Positions 25,945-34,687 of a stretch of DNA of 64,000 nucleotides are shown one piece after another. Made by a program: the position numbers and the translations under genes. Numbering within the stretch: position 1 is the first letter of the stretch; every line of letters begins with the position of its first letter. A model generated the notes under the pieces. That model saw only the letters and a list, made by a program, of their open reading frames with translations. It was not told where the DNA came from and made no database searches. The DNA is taken from assembly GCA_938743325.2 (NCBI GenBank), contig OW568869.1:744001-808000 (forward strand). The letters are read 5' to 3'. Source of the DNA: Pycnococcus provasolii (lineage: Eukaryota > Chlorophyta > Pseudoscourfieldiophyceae > Pseudoscourfieldiales > Pycnococcaceae).

Positions 25945-26817
25945 TCATGGCGTGTTTCGCTTCATCTCGCGCATGTACCCTTGCACTGCCCTAAGCTCGA
26001 GGTCAGCACCGACGACATTATCAAAGGTCATGTCCATGAGATTTCGCGCAGCGCCACCATCTTCACTGCCTAGCATTTCGTTGAAGTACGTCCAGCCATA
26101 CGGTCCGGACTCCGTCGAATTCGCCAATTCTTTCGTGCAGCTGCGCCACGTGTTTGGGTAGCAGCGCGTGTTGATTGGTCCGGTGTCCATTGATCCGTAG
26201 TACTCGATCCAGCGCTCGGTTGCACGACGAAGGTAATGGTCTTCGTTGCTTTTGAAAATACTTGCGAACTGCCGATTGATATTGAGAGCGAGCTTCCGAA
26301 CACCCTCATCTTTCGTGGTGAGCATCAGCCATCCATGCGCTGGTCCCGTCGGAGGTCCCATCGTGCCACGTTGCCATGGCCATTGGGGTGGACGTTCCTC
26401 CGCCGTCCCAAAAGCGCAGAAGCCGCCAAAGAGCGGCACATAATGTTTTTGGTTCGAGAGAAAAGTGTCAAGATGTTTTTGGCTGGTGAACCAGAATTCG
26501 TAGGTGTAGCCGTCTCTCGTGATATTTGTCGCGAACCGTGGCGTTCCCATCACTCCGCGTGCGTAGTCAGTAAGGTTGTGGTAGGCGACGACATCGAATC
26601 CGCGCACAGCGACTCCTCCACGCCAGTTGTGTGGGTACGAGGGTACATCAGCATCACCGTCATCTCCACCACCAACTACCTTCTGCGCACTGGCACCGGC
26701 ACTGCACGCCGACGTCGAGGCAAGAAGCAGCAGCATCAGGACGACGACGACGCTTCTTTGTGCCACTAACAATGACATCTTCTCACGGAATTGGCGGAAA
26801 CGACGATCGAGCGACAT
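25945..26817 (-). CDS. Secreted YHS-domain protein
   Basis: 290 residues from ATG 26817. After a basic N-terminus comes a hydrophobic signal segment (SVVVVLMLLLLASTSACSAG, residues about 22-41). The YHS-type domain covers about 70-185: GFDVVAYHNLTDYARGVMG, YEFWFTSQKHLDTFLSN, VPLFGGFCAFG, then WPWQRG. In the family the YHS motif binds metals or heme in transporters and secreted proteins. The characteristic Y-H-S order is replaced here, so metal binding is unproven. The C-terminal third (about 200-290) has WIEYYGSMDTGP and two cysteines near RCYPNTWRSCTKE. Likely secreted or lumenal; substrate unknown. It is divergent from the giant FAS1 gene across 306 bp. Confidence 0.8.
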   Translation of the reverse strand: MSLDRRFRQFREKMSLLVAQRSVVVVLMLLLLASTSACSAGASAQKVVGGGDDGDADVPSYPHNWRGGVAVRGFDVVAYHNLTDYARGVMGTPRFATNITRDGYTYEFWFTSQKHLDTFLSNQKHYVPLFGGFCAFGTAEERPPQWPWQRGTMGPPTGPAHGWLMLTTKDEGVRKLALNINRQFASIFKSNEDHYLRRATERWIEYYGSMDTGPINTRCYPNTWRSCTKELANSTESGPYGWTYFNEMLGSEDGGAARNLMDMTFDNVVGADLELRAVQGYMREMKRNTP

Positions 26818-27123
26818 TGTTCACAACAAGGACTGATTGTCACGCACACAAAAACAGAAAGTAGGAGGCAGCAGGACCGTGTGAAGTCGAAACCTGAAAA
26901 TAGTCTTCTATGAGGGCAGTTTCCCGCGCACCAACCGAATCGTAACCCTAGCTAGTTTCAACAGACAATAGTTACAACCCTAATCGGAGCGAGCCCCAAT
27001 GCCCCCGGGGTCGCCTCATCAATCAATCAACACCCCGGGGGAATAAATCACATACATGGAATTCCCCCTGTTTAGTTGTACACAAAGCAGATCACCATTC
27101 AGCGATAATAAAAAGTGACAATC
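26818..27123. other. Divergent promoter with telo-box-like motifs
   Basis: Lies between the YHS gene and the FAS1 gene. aaccctagc (near 26945) and aaccctaatc (near 26977) are reverse-orientation TTAGGG-like motifs. Two cccggggg palindromic blocks flank tcatcaatcaatcaaca at 27005-27040. No coding sequence. Confidence 0.5.
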
Positions 27124-30100
27124 ATGGCGGCGTCACGACCGGTGGTGTTGGCGGCGTCGTTCGTGTTTCGGTGGTGGTGTCGGTGGTGGTTTGTTGCCTT
27201 GTATTGTTGCCTTGTTGTGCCGATGTCGTCGTCGTCGCCTCCGATGATGGTGTCACGTTTATCACTACTACTAGTGCCGCCATCTTCCTGGGGGGGTGGG
27301 ATGAGAAGCAGGACTTTAACAGGAGGAGGAGGAGGCTTCTTTGCAGCAGTCGCAGCAGCAGAGGAAGAAGCATCATATCCATACCGTCATGCCAATCACG
27401 ACGAGAGCCGCCGCCGCAGAAGATCATCGTCGCGGCAGTTCAACAATACAACAACACAAGCTGAAGACAACGCGTTCTACACGACGAAAACGCTCATCGA
27501 TCCGACCGTCAATACCAACTATCCTTTTTACCATCCACAACAGCAGCAGCAGCAGTCCCCATCTTCGTCATGCACATTCACCATCACGACTTCAAACGGA
27601 CCACCGGAAATAGTGGAAATAGTACGCGGATATCGCAACGGAAACCTCGTGCGCGATCTGTACAAAGAGTACCCTGCCATCAAACCTGGCTCTTTGAGTA
27701 TCTTGGAGCGTGCTCTCGACGAAACGGGCAACACGGACGACGCCGGTGCGTTCTACGCGCTTTTCCTCGACGGATATCCGATAAACTTGATAAACCCTCC
27801 TCCCGTGACGAACGAAGGACGCGACTACGAGCGCACGTTCCTCGCTTTCACAGACAAGGCATTCCGTAAGCTGCTGAAGGTCTCCGCACTCTCTCTGGAG
27901 GAGCTCTTCACGACAAGCCGCGACGATCTCATTCGCATTCTGAATTATCACACGTGGAGGCAGGTTGTCGCGAACAAATTCATGATTGGCACCGAAGGTA
28001 CGGCGAACGCGAATAACCCAGGCACGTCGAACAGCGATCCCGACTTTCGCCTTGACGTTGGCGTTCGCCCTGGAACTCTCGGTGGTGCCCACATCAACGC
28101 ACAGAGCCTTCCCGTCTCCGGTCCTCTGCTCACGGCACAGCTCCTGGACGGTGACTTCGTCTCGACATCCGTCGACAACACCAAGCCGGGATCCCCTGTC
28201 ATCCCCGGAGTGGATCGAGAACAGGGCGACGCGTACTTCGCAACGCAGCAGCGCATATCGATCCGGCGCCTTGTGGGGCAGAAGCGCGTCGTCTCGGCAT
28301 TTGGCTTCCCGTTTCGAGAAGATTCCGGTATCTCGCAGGACTTCACCGATCGGCCGAGCGGAACGCGCGTGCCATACCTGAGAGGCGCGATGTTCCAGAT
28401 TCCGAACCTTCTCCTGTGCGACGGAAATCTTGCCGTGCACATCGTCGACGAGGTGGCGATACCGTACACCGGCTTTTTCCCAGACTATCTCAGCATCATA
28501 TGCTCCTTGCCCGAGCTTGAGCTGACATGCGAGGCATGCCGACGTGCGCCTTGGGCATGTGACGGCAACCCGCTCACCGGACCACCTCAGAATTCTTTCG
28601 TGCAGAAGGGAAATCCTGGTGACACCGCGCCACCAGGCAACACCGCGAATTCGAGAGGGCTCAGGCTACCTGAAACGGCGGTTGGTGGTCGCACCTTCTT
28701 CACGGGCTATTGCCCCGCGCGTCGCGGATCGAGCCTGAATCAGCCACCTGCATCCGTTGTGCCGTGGCTAGACATCAATTTTGTCAATTTCCCCATCAAT
28801 CAGCCTGGCGATTTCGGACCATTCAACGAGGTGACGGGATCCTTACCACAAGCAGGCTTCGTCGGAAACACGCAGCCAATTCCAGCACTGTACATGAACA
28901 ACTTCTTCGCTCCCACGAACGACGCGTGGTACAAGCTCTTCCAGGCAATCCAGGTGACAAAGGAGACTCTGTTCAACGACATTTACGTGCTTGGTGAATT
29001 TCTCATGTACCACCAGGCTTCGCCAACCGAGGGCGTGCGCCAGATCCTAGACTTTCAAGCTCGATCGAACATCGAGGTGGGAGCTGTGCCCACGCAGCGA
29101 TATTTCCAGGGCGAGCTTTTCGCGACGCATCTTGGGTGGTGGCTGTCACAGAGACCTCCGCGGCAGAATCCGTCGATCGACTCCACCGCGACCGTCTTCA
29201 ACCTCCGCGTCGACATCTCCGAGCAACCTTACGGCGAGCGCTACTACTCGTTCAGCCCTCAGTTTGTTCGTGCGTTTGACACGAGCTATCCCAACAACTT
29301 CAAGATTGTTGGGCCGGACATCTTCGCATGCAACGGCATCGTGCAAGTGGTGGATACGGTGCTTCTTCACCCGCTCTTCAGCCCGTACGAGCGCATGCGA
29401 CTCGTGCCCAAAGTGTCGCTGTTCCGCCACCTGCTCGAAATTCCTTCATTCAGCAGAGACATTCCAGGTGCCGACGGCCCGAATCGCTTCACCGGGCTGC
29501 TGTTCCAGAATTTCGCCGGTGGGGTGAATGTCGAGCAGAAGGTGTGGGATTGCTGTCCGTCTCGATTCTACGTTGGGCCCACGGTGAATGGCCTGCCTAG
29601 CTGTGGCGTCGACTCGTTGCGTTTCCTCGACGGCATCCCGCAGAGCAGCACCTTTGACATCTTCCGCCTCAACAGATGCAACTACGTGACCGTGTACGTG
29701 CCATCGAACGAAGCTCTACTCAAGGGACTTCGGTACCTCGACCTGAGTTACGAGGATCTCACGCGCGAGTCGGTCCAAGCTTGGGCGTACCGCGGTCAGA
29801 TTGCCTTGTATCACACGGCGCAGATAGCCGGCGATCGGTTCGGCACGCGCTTCTTCAGCTTCGCCATCAGAGACTTTTTCGACGCAGCCGCCTTCTTGCT
29901 GAGCCTCGGATCGTTCGAGCTCGAATTTCAGCTCACGAGCAACCTTCGCGACTTCCAGCAGATTGCCACGCTGCTTCGAAGCTGGGATCGATGGTTCGAC
30001 CTCACGAATCGCGCGCTGTCGTTCCCCGAAAATGCTTTGCGGCAGGGATGCGTGCGTCTCATCCCGTGCAATCGAATTCTAGTGCCGTGCTCCATCTCTG

Positions 30101-32325
30101 GAACCACCGGATCAGCCATCAATCGCTGGCGCGAGTACCTGTGGATTCGCCGTTTCCCCAAGGCTGGCGCGGTGAGCACGCTCCTTCTCCCGAATGGCAT
30201 TGCTCCCGTGATTGTGCCCGAAGATGACATCTACATTCTCGGAGACACCAATGGCGCAAAGTTGCTGCGACCTCTTACGAATCTCGTGGCATCGAGCGGG
30301 AGCGTGCATGTGATCAACGCGTTGCTCTTTCCTCCCATTCTGCAGCCGAGTCTCTGGTTCCGCATGAAGCGCACGCCGAGCGTCACAATTTTCCTGAGCT
30401 TGATTGAAGCGCTTGGAATGGAGGATGACATCATGCGATATCCGCTCAACGCCTTTGTGCCCACGGACCATGCCATGCTGCTGTTCTTCAAGGAGCGAGG
30501 AATCACGAAGGAAGATCTCTTCACGCCGAGAGGACGACAGGCGACGTACGACCTCGTGAACTACCACCTTGCACCCGGCCGAACGTTCGACGGCTTCGGT
30601 CCACGCGACTGTCCGCGCGTGGGCGTCGTCGTGCCGCAAGGACAGGCTTTCCTGCAGTGGGATTGCCTCGCGCGACACGTCGCGCTGACGTACGGCATGC
30701 TCTTCCCGGGTCGTCGCATCTACAGCGTGCTAAACTTCTACTGGGAAACGATTCGCATTCCAGACATTGCAACGTTGGTCGTGCAGCGAGTGGACACGAA
30801 GCGGCTTCCGCTGTCGGGTGGCTCAAGGATGTACGCAACGAAGGAGGAATACCCGCTGACATCACCCGCTCTCGTGAGCACGACCGTGCGTTTGCAAGGC
30901 GCTCGCAATGGCGCACAGATCGTTCCCCCGTACAGCCAGAATGCAAGCAACGGAATGCTGCACGTGATTGACACGGTTCTTCTCCCGCCGAGGGAGCCTA
31001 CTTGCACCAAGTGGAATGTCGAGTACTTTGGGCGAGACGGGATCGCATACTCGTACGATCCCGTGCGCATTGGTCCTTCCAATTTTCAGCCCCAGCCACC
31101 TCGTCGCAACATCTTCGCGAACGAGAGTGCCTGCACCGAGTTTCCGTGCACATACTACGTGTGCGAGCTGTTCCGCCGCGTGGCATTTGAGAGCGTTCCG
31201 AATCGCGTCATCAGCATCGAGGTGACCGCGACGTGGGATCCCACGGGAACGCCATGCCAAATTCTGTGTCCACCAGGCGCCGGCTGGCTGTGCCTGCCGT
31301 GCCAGGGATACAGCAGCCAGGTTCTTGTGATGCTCGGCGGATGTGCGCTCGACCAGCCGCAGTGCGGAGGCAGCTTCGTCGTGTACGTCAACGACATGGG
31401 TGAAATCCGATTTGGCATTCAACCGATCTTGTACAGCTTTTTCATGAATGCCGGCGTGCAGTGGATCACGAGCTCGATTCTCGCGAAGGGTTACATCGTG
31501 CGCCCTGGCAAGCGATTCAAGGTGCTCGCAACGTGGGATCCAGCCTGCGACGTAGCGAAGATCTACGTGAATGACAAACTCCGCGCGGTGGGGAACTTCA
31601 ACCTCCCATACCAGAGAGCTGCACGTGCGCAGTGGTACAACGTCACATCGTCTCGCTTTCGCATCGTCCGCAACATCTTTGACATCGGCGTACCGCAGGG
31701 ATTGACGCAGGCACTTGTCACGATTGGCGACGGAACGCACGGGTTTGTCAACTTCCCCAGCGCCATCTCGGATGCAGGAACGACGGACTGCCCAAGTGTT
31801 CCAGAGGCTCTGCTCGGCGCGGCGAAGTCTCGTCGTGCTGGCTCGGGGCAGCGTGACGACAGCACCAGCCGAGCGACGGCGAAGGCTGCGTACACCGCCA
31901 ACTCGGGATCCGTGGCTGGTGGATTGGGACCTCCCGGCTCGTCGATTGGCGCGAGCGCCTTTACGTACAAACGGTGGCGTGGACCCATCTACAGAGCTCT
32001 TGTCACATTCATGGGTGTTCCTGCATACCCAAGCGCGTGCGCGTATCCGCCACCGGAATTTATCGACGTTTTGAACACAAGGCGATTTCGGCAGCAGCAG
32101 CAAGAAGGAAGAAAATCTGCTGAGCAAAATAATGGAGGAGGAGGAGGCGCGAATGATGGAGGAGGAGGAGGAGGAGCGAATGATGGAGGAGGAGGAGCTC
32201 ATCAAGAAGAAGAGGAGGATTTGGTGGTGTCAGCTCCTCCTGACGATGACGATGAGAAAAAAAAGGAGGAGGAGGAGGAGGAGGACAACGACGACGACGT
32301 GTCATTGTGGACAACGTCGTTGTAA
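27124..32325 (+). CDS. Giant fasciclin (FAS1) protein with LamG-like domain
   Basis: 1,733 residues from ATG 27124. A hydrophobic N-terminus (CCLVVPMSSSSPPMMVSRL region) may be a signal peptide. Four FAS1 domains are recognised by the start motif and the closing H-box-like motif: (1) FLAFTDKAFRKL to VHIVDEVAIPYTG (about 234-450); (2) FFAPTNDAWYKL to GIVQVVDTVLLHP (about 585-752); (3) TVYVPSNEAL to SVHVINALLFPP (about 851-1072); (4) AFVPTDHAMLLF to MLHVIDTVLLPP (about 1099-1290). Residues about 1292-1560 resemble a concanavalin/LamG-like sandwich (FKVLATWDPACDVAKIYVND), with many cysteines. The tail is Gly/Asn then Glu/Asp low complexity. FAS1 proteins mediate adhesion or matrix contact, so a cell-surface or matrix role is likely. 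No GPI signal is obvious. Confidence 0.85.
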   Translation: MAASRPVVLAASFVFRWWCRWWFVALYCCLVVPMSSSSPPMMVSRLSLLLVPPSSWGGGMRSRTLTGGGGGFFAAVAAAEEEASYPYRHANHDESRRRRRSSSRQFNNTTTQAEDNAFYTTKTLIDPTVNTNYPFYHPQQQQQQSPSSSCTFTITTSNGPPEIVEIVRGYRNGNLVRDLYKEYPAIKPGSLSILERALDETGNTDDAGAFYALFLDGYPINLINPPPVTNEGRDYERTFLAFTDKAFRKLLKVSALSLEELFTTSRDDLIRILNYHTWRQVVANKFMIGTEGTANANNPGTSNSDPDFRLDVGVRPGTLGGAHINAQSLPVSGPLLTAQLLDGDFVSTSVDNTKPGSPVIPGVDREQGDAYFATQQRISIRRLVGQKRVVSAFGFPFREDSGISQDFTDRPSGTRVPYLRGAMFQIPNLLLCDGNLAVHIVDEVAIPYTGFFPDYLSIICSLPELELTCEACRRAPWACDGNPLTGPPQNSFVQKGNPGDTAPPGNTANSRGLRLPETAVGGRTFFTGYCPARRGSSLNQPPASVVPWLDINFVNFPINQPGDFGPFNEVTGSLPQAGFVGNTQPIPALYMNNFFAPTNDAWYKLFQAIQVTKETLFNDIYVLGEFLMYHQASPTEGVRQILDFQARSNIEVGAVPTQRYFQGELFATHLGWWLSQRPPRQNPSIDSTATVFNLRVDISEQPYGERYYSFSPQFVRAFDTSYPNNFKIVGPDIFACNGIVQVVDTVLLHPLFSPYERMRLVPKVSLFRHLLEIPSFSRDIPGADGPNRFTGLLFQNFAGGVNVEQKVWDCCPSRFYVGPTVNGLPSCGVDSLRFLDGIPQSSTFDIFRLNRCNYVTVYVPSNEALLKGLRYLDLSYEDLTRESVQAWAYRGQIALYHTAQIAGDRFGTRFFSFAIRDFFDAAAFLLSLGSFELEFQLTSNLRDFQQIATLLRSWDRWFDLTNRALSFPENALRQGCVRLIPCNRILVPCSISGTTGSAINRWREYLWIRRFPKAGAVSTLLLPNGIAPVIVPEDDIYILGDTNGAKLLRPLTNLVASSGSVHVINALLFPPILQPSLWFRMKRTPSVTIFLSLIEALGMEDDIMRYPLNAFVPTDHAMLLFFKERGITKEDLFTPRGRQATYDLVNYHLAPGRTFDGFGPRDCPRVGVVVPQGQAFLQWDCLARHVALTYGMLFPGRRIYSVLNFYWETIRIPDIATLVVQRVDTKRLPLSGGSRMYATKEEYPLTSPALVSTTVRLQGARNGAQIVPPYSQNASNGMLHVIDTVLLPPREPTCTKWNVEYFGRDGIAYSYDPVRIGPSNFQPQPPRRNIFANESACTEFPCTYYVCELFRRVAFESVPNRVISIEVTATWDPTGTPCQILCPPGAGWLCLPCQGYSSQVLVMLGGCALDQPQCGGSFVVYVNDMGEIRFGIQPILYSFFMNAGVQWITSSILAKGYIVRPGKRFKVLATWDPACDVAKIYVNDKLRAVGNFNLPYQRAARAQWYNVTSSRFRIVRNIFDIGVPQGLTQALVTIGDGTHGFVNFPSAISDAGTTDCPSVPEALLGAAKSRRAGSGQRDDSTSRATAKAAYTANSGSVAGGLGPPGSSIGASAFTYKRWRGPIYRALVTFMGVPAYPSACAYPPPEFIDVLNTRRFRQQQQEGRKSAEQNNGGGGGANDGGGGGGANDGGGGAHQEEEEDLVVSAPPDDDDEKKKEEEEEEDNDDDVSLWTTSL

Positions 32326-32505
32326 CAACATCTATGTGTCATTGAATTTAGCTTTTACATGTGAGTGAGTTCTGCTGCTGCACCAAAACAAAACTGAAAT
32401 GCATATTCCTTCTCCTCCCCGTCTACGCAGCAACATTCATGCAACAAACTGTCTGTAGCTCAACCAAAGCAAACATCACCTCTTCAGATTGACTTATGCA
32501 TGTAC

Positions 32506-33312
32506 CTAATCTTTTTTCTCCTCGTCGTTGTTGTCAGTGCCGGCGGAGGCGGCAGCCCTGAGCACGTCGTCGAGAACATTCGCCACAAGGTTGGCGGCGG
32601 CATCGCTCATCTTCTCCTCCTTCTTCTCCTCGGGTGGAGGACTACCTCCACCACGACGAACCACCTCAGCGTCATCCATCAGATTCGTCGTCGTCGTGCT
32701 GGAAGACGTAGTTGGGTTGAATTCACGCAGTGGAGAGAAATGTTGTGCTTTCTTCTTTGGAATGCCAAGAATGATCACGAGCGCATCCCTGAAGAGCTCG
32801 CGCTTGATTGGCAATCCAAAGTCCATCAATTTTTTCAGCAGGTGAGTTTGCTTGATTGCGAGACTGAAGAAAAGCACTGTGCGAGCGAGCTGGTAAAGTG
32901 GAATCGTCGCTCGTAGCCATCGTCCTATGAGTGGGTCGTATGCACACACGAAGGTGGCATATATGGTCCAGTAACGAAGCCAGTGCAGCATTTCCTCTGT
33001 GCCTGGCGGTGGAGGAGAATGAACGCCACTGTCGTTTGGTTTTTTCTTCTCCTTTTCGTAGTCGATGTGCTTTAGCAGGAGACGCATCGTCGCGAGAGTT
33101 GGGTAGATCCAGCAGAGAAATCCGGCAAGCACACTCGCGTAAAAGTCAAGCACGAGCACGACAATCACCACGAGAGATGTGCCCATGACGATTGCGGGTA
33201 GAAGCGGTGGTGGGATGCGCAATTTGCGCGCAATCGCCTGCGCCTCGTCAGACTGGTTGAGCGCGTCGGCGAGGCGGGCGTACGCGTCGTGCACGGAGGA
33301 TCCGAGCGACAT
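32506..33312 (-). CDS. HVA22/TB2/DP1/REEP-family ER membrane-shaping protein
   Basis: 268 residues from ATG 33312. After an N-terminal helix and a TM segment (AIVMGTSLVVIVVLVLDFY), the TB2/DP1/HVA22 core appears: GFLCWIYPTLATMRLLL, then EEMLHWLRYWTIYATFVCAYD, IPLYQLARTVLFFSLAI. The conserved YWxxYxxF-type segment and following hydrophobic hairpin are as in plant HVA22 and animal REEP5, which curve tubular ER membranes. The Pro/Lys insert between the first hairpin and the core is longer than usual. The C-terminus is Thr/Ser-rich then acidic (GTDNNDEEKKD). It converges with the FAS1 gene, about 180 bp apart. Confidence 0.85.
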   Translation of the reverse strand: MSLGSSVHDAYARLADALNQSDEAQAIARKLRIPPPLLPAIVMGTSLVVIVVLVLDFYASVLAGFLCWIYPTLATMRLLLKHIDYEKEKKKPNDSGVHSPPPPGTEEMLHWLRYWTIYATFVCAYDPLIGRWLRATIPLYQLARTVLFFSLAIKQTHLLKKLMDFGLPIKRELFRDALVIILGIPKKKAQHFSPLREFNPTTSSSTTTTNLMDDAEVVRRGGGSPPPEEKKEEKMSDAAANLVANVLDDVLRAAASAGTDNNDEEKKD

Positions 33313-33394
33313 GGCGGTTATTGTTTTTTTTGGTTTGACGCGATCGATCGATTGGAGGAGGAATCGGAATCAGCCAAATGATGAAGTTCAGGTT

Positions 33395-33475
33395 TGGGGG
33401 TTGGGTTAGTGGATTCTGGCTGGGGGTTGAGGACAGGTGTTGAGGACTGGGTTGGGGGTTGGTTGTTTCACTTGA
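33395..33475 (+). repeat. G-rich telomere-like tract upstream of the HVA22 gene
   Basis: Imperfect repeats of gggttggg/ggggttgaggac (tttgggggttgggttagtgg ... gggttgggggttgg) lie between the MAPEG 3' end and the HVA22 start codon at 33312. It is degenerate but G-strand telomere-like. Confidence 0.5.
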
Positions 33476-33488
33476 TTGTTCTACACGT

Positions 33489-34136
33489 CTACAGGTCTAT
33501 GGATACGTCCGCGGCGTCCAGCAACACGGGCGCGAGCAGAGCGAGCACGCACGCGTATCCCGGAAGCGTGCTCGCGAAAATCGCCGCACCACCCGTCTTG
33601 ACGTTGAGAACAAAGACGAGCGGGTAAATGAGACGCGTTGCGATGTAAATCCACCCGATGAAGGTAGCTCGGCGAACATTTAAGAACACGGCGTGCATCC
33701 ACAGCGACGCGAGGAACGGGATGGCCTGTTCGAGCGTGTTTCCGACGGTTCGGTTCGCTGCGAGAACGTTCCGTCCTCCCGCCGTGCCGTACTTGACGTC
33801 GTCGAGTTTGACGCGTTGTTTGTCCTTGCTTTGCAGGTTCTGTTTCCTGAGTCGCGCGAACGTGAGGTTCACTGTGAGCGACTGCGCGTAGTAGAACACG
33901 TACAGGAGGGAGATGAACGCGCTCGTGACGATGATGACGGGCGCGGCTCTCGCACCCATATCTGGTATGGTGGTATTTTGCGCGACGAGAGGGAATGCGA
34001 GTTTGTGCGCACCTGCAGGCAGGTTCGCAAACGAGTTGACGTGTTGATCTTTGATCGCAATGGCAAAACACAAACCCATCAATGCCAACATGCTCACGCA
34101 ACCACTTAGTGGCAAGAGAACCATGACGCTTACCAT
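33489..34136 (-). CDS. MAPEG-family membrane protein
   Basis: 215 residues from ATG 34136; the frame extends 7 codons further to a TTG that I do not use. Four hydrophobic segments are visible: near MLALMGLCFAIAI, APVIIVTSAFISLLYVFYY, FLASLWMHAVFL and the last LLAPVLLDAA. Between the second and third lies the MAPEG signature ANRTVGNTLEQAIPFLASLW (N..R..N..E arrangement), and ATRLIYPLVF follows. MAPEG members are microsomal glutathione transferases or prostaglandin E synthases, glutathione-dependent and ER-embedded. The substrate here cannot be told. The loop KQNLQSKDKQRVKLDDVKYG is longer than in small MGSTs. Confidence 0.82.
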   Translation of the reverse strand: MVSVMVLLPLSGCVSMLALMGLCFAIAIKDQHVNSFANLPAGAHKLAFPLVAQNTTIPDMGARAAPVIIVTSAFISLLYVFYYAQSLTVNLTFARLRKQNLQSKDKQRVKLDDVKYGTAGGRNVLAANRTVGNTLEQAIPFLASLWMHAVFLNVRRATFIGWIYIATRLIYPLVFVLNVKTGGAAIFASTLPGYACVLALLAPVLLDAADVSIDL

Positions 34137-34687
34137 GATGGACCGTGAACGTGACAACTGCTATTACGACGTAAGAGCTGAATATAGGTAGTACTGTCGT
34201 GTGTTAGTACAACGATAGATGACGGGAAGCACACACAAGTACTGTAAGAAGAAGACAGATTGGTACAGATGTACGTGTGCAAGACTCTACAAACCAGAAT
34301 CAAAATCAAGCAGGGGATCTTCAGGAGGACCTCAATCCAACCCCGAATAGTGAACGTGGAAAACGTGTGATGAGAACTGAATAAAAAATATCTAAGGTGT
34401 GGTTGAGACGAATCCTTGGAAAGGGAACTTGCACGTTGAACCGATCGCCGCCGCAGAGGAATCCTCCCCTTGAAGTTGATTCGTCCGAGTCGGTACGGGT
34501 ACCCCTGTTCCCTTTGCTGTTTTTTTGGTATTTGCAGCACACACTCATCACCAGGCAGAAGAAGCGCGTGCTCGCTCATTGAGCTGCGTTTTATTTGTCA
34601 GTGGTACTCATCAGTGACCAGTGCGATAGTCCTCGTGGTTCATAGTCTTAGTCTTAGTCATAGTCTTAGTCTTAGTCTTGGGTTAGG
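34137..34687. other. Divergent intergenic region
   Basis: Upstream of MAPEG (minus) and starch synthase (plus). A minus-strand open frame at 34579-34400 (MSEHALLLPGDECVLQIPKK...) is tempting as a first exon, but I could not connect it to a continuing frame. Just before the starch-synthase ATG, cttagt is repeated (34645-34677) and ends in ttgggttagg. Confidence 0.4.
34645..34687 (+). promoter_or_regulatory. (cttagt)n / ttgggttagg element abutting the starch synthase start
   Basis: About six copies of cttagt (one variant catagt) run directly into ttgggttagg, which ends at the ATG of the starch synthase at 34688. It is an imperfect member of the telomere-like motifs seen upstream of other genes here. 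Confidence 0.45.

Noticed and set aside
30862-32205. 447-codon minus-strand frame opposite the FAS1 gene
   Set aside because: Antisense to a convincing gene, rich in Arg/Ser/His, and has no recognisable motif.
34250-34579. Minus-strand frame MSEHALLLPGDECVLQ...
   Set aside because: The first 50 residues look plausible but the frame then becomes non-coding in composition and I could not find a convincing splice partner.
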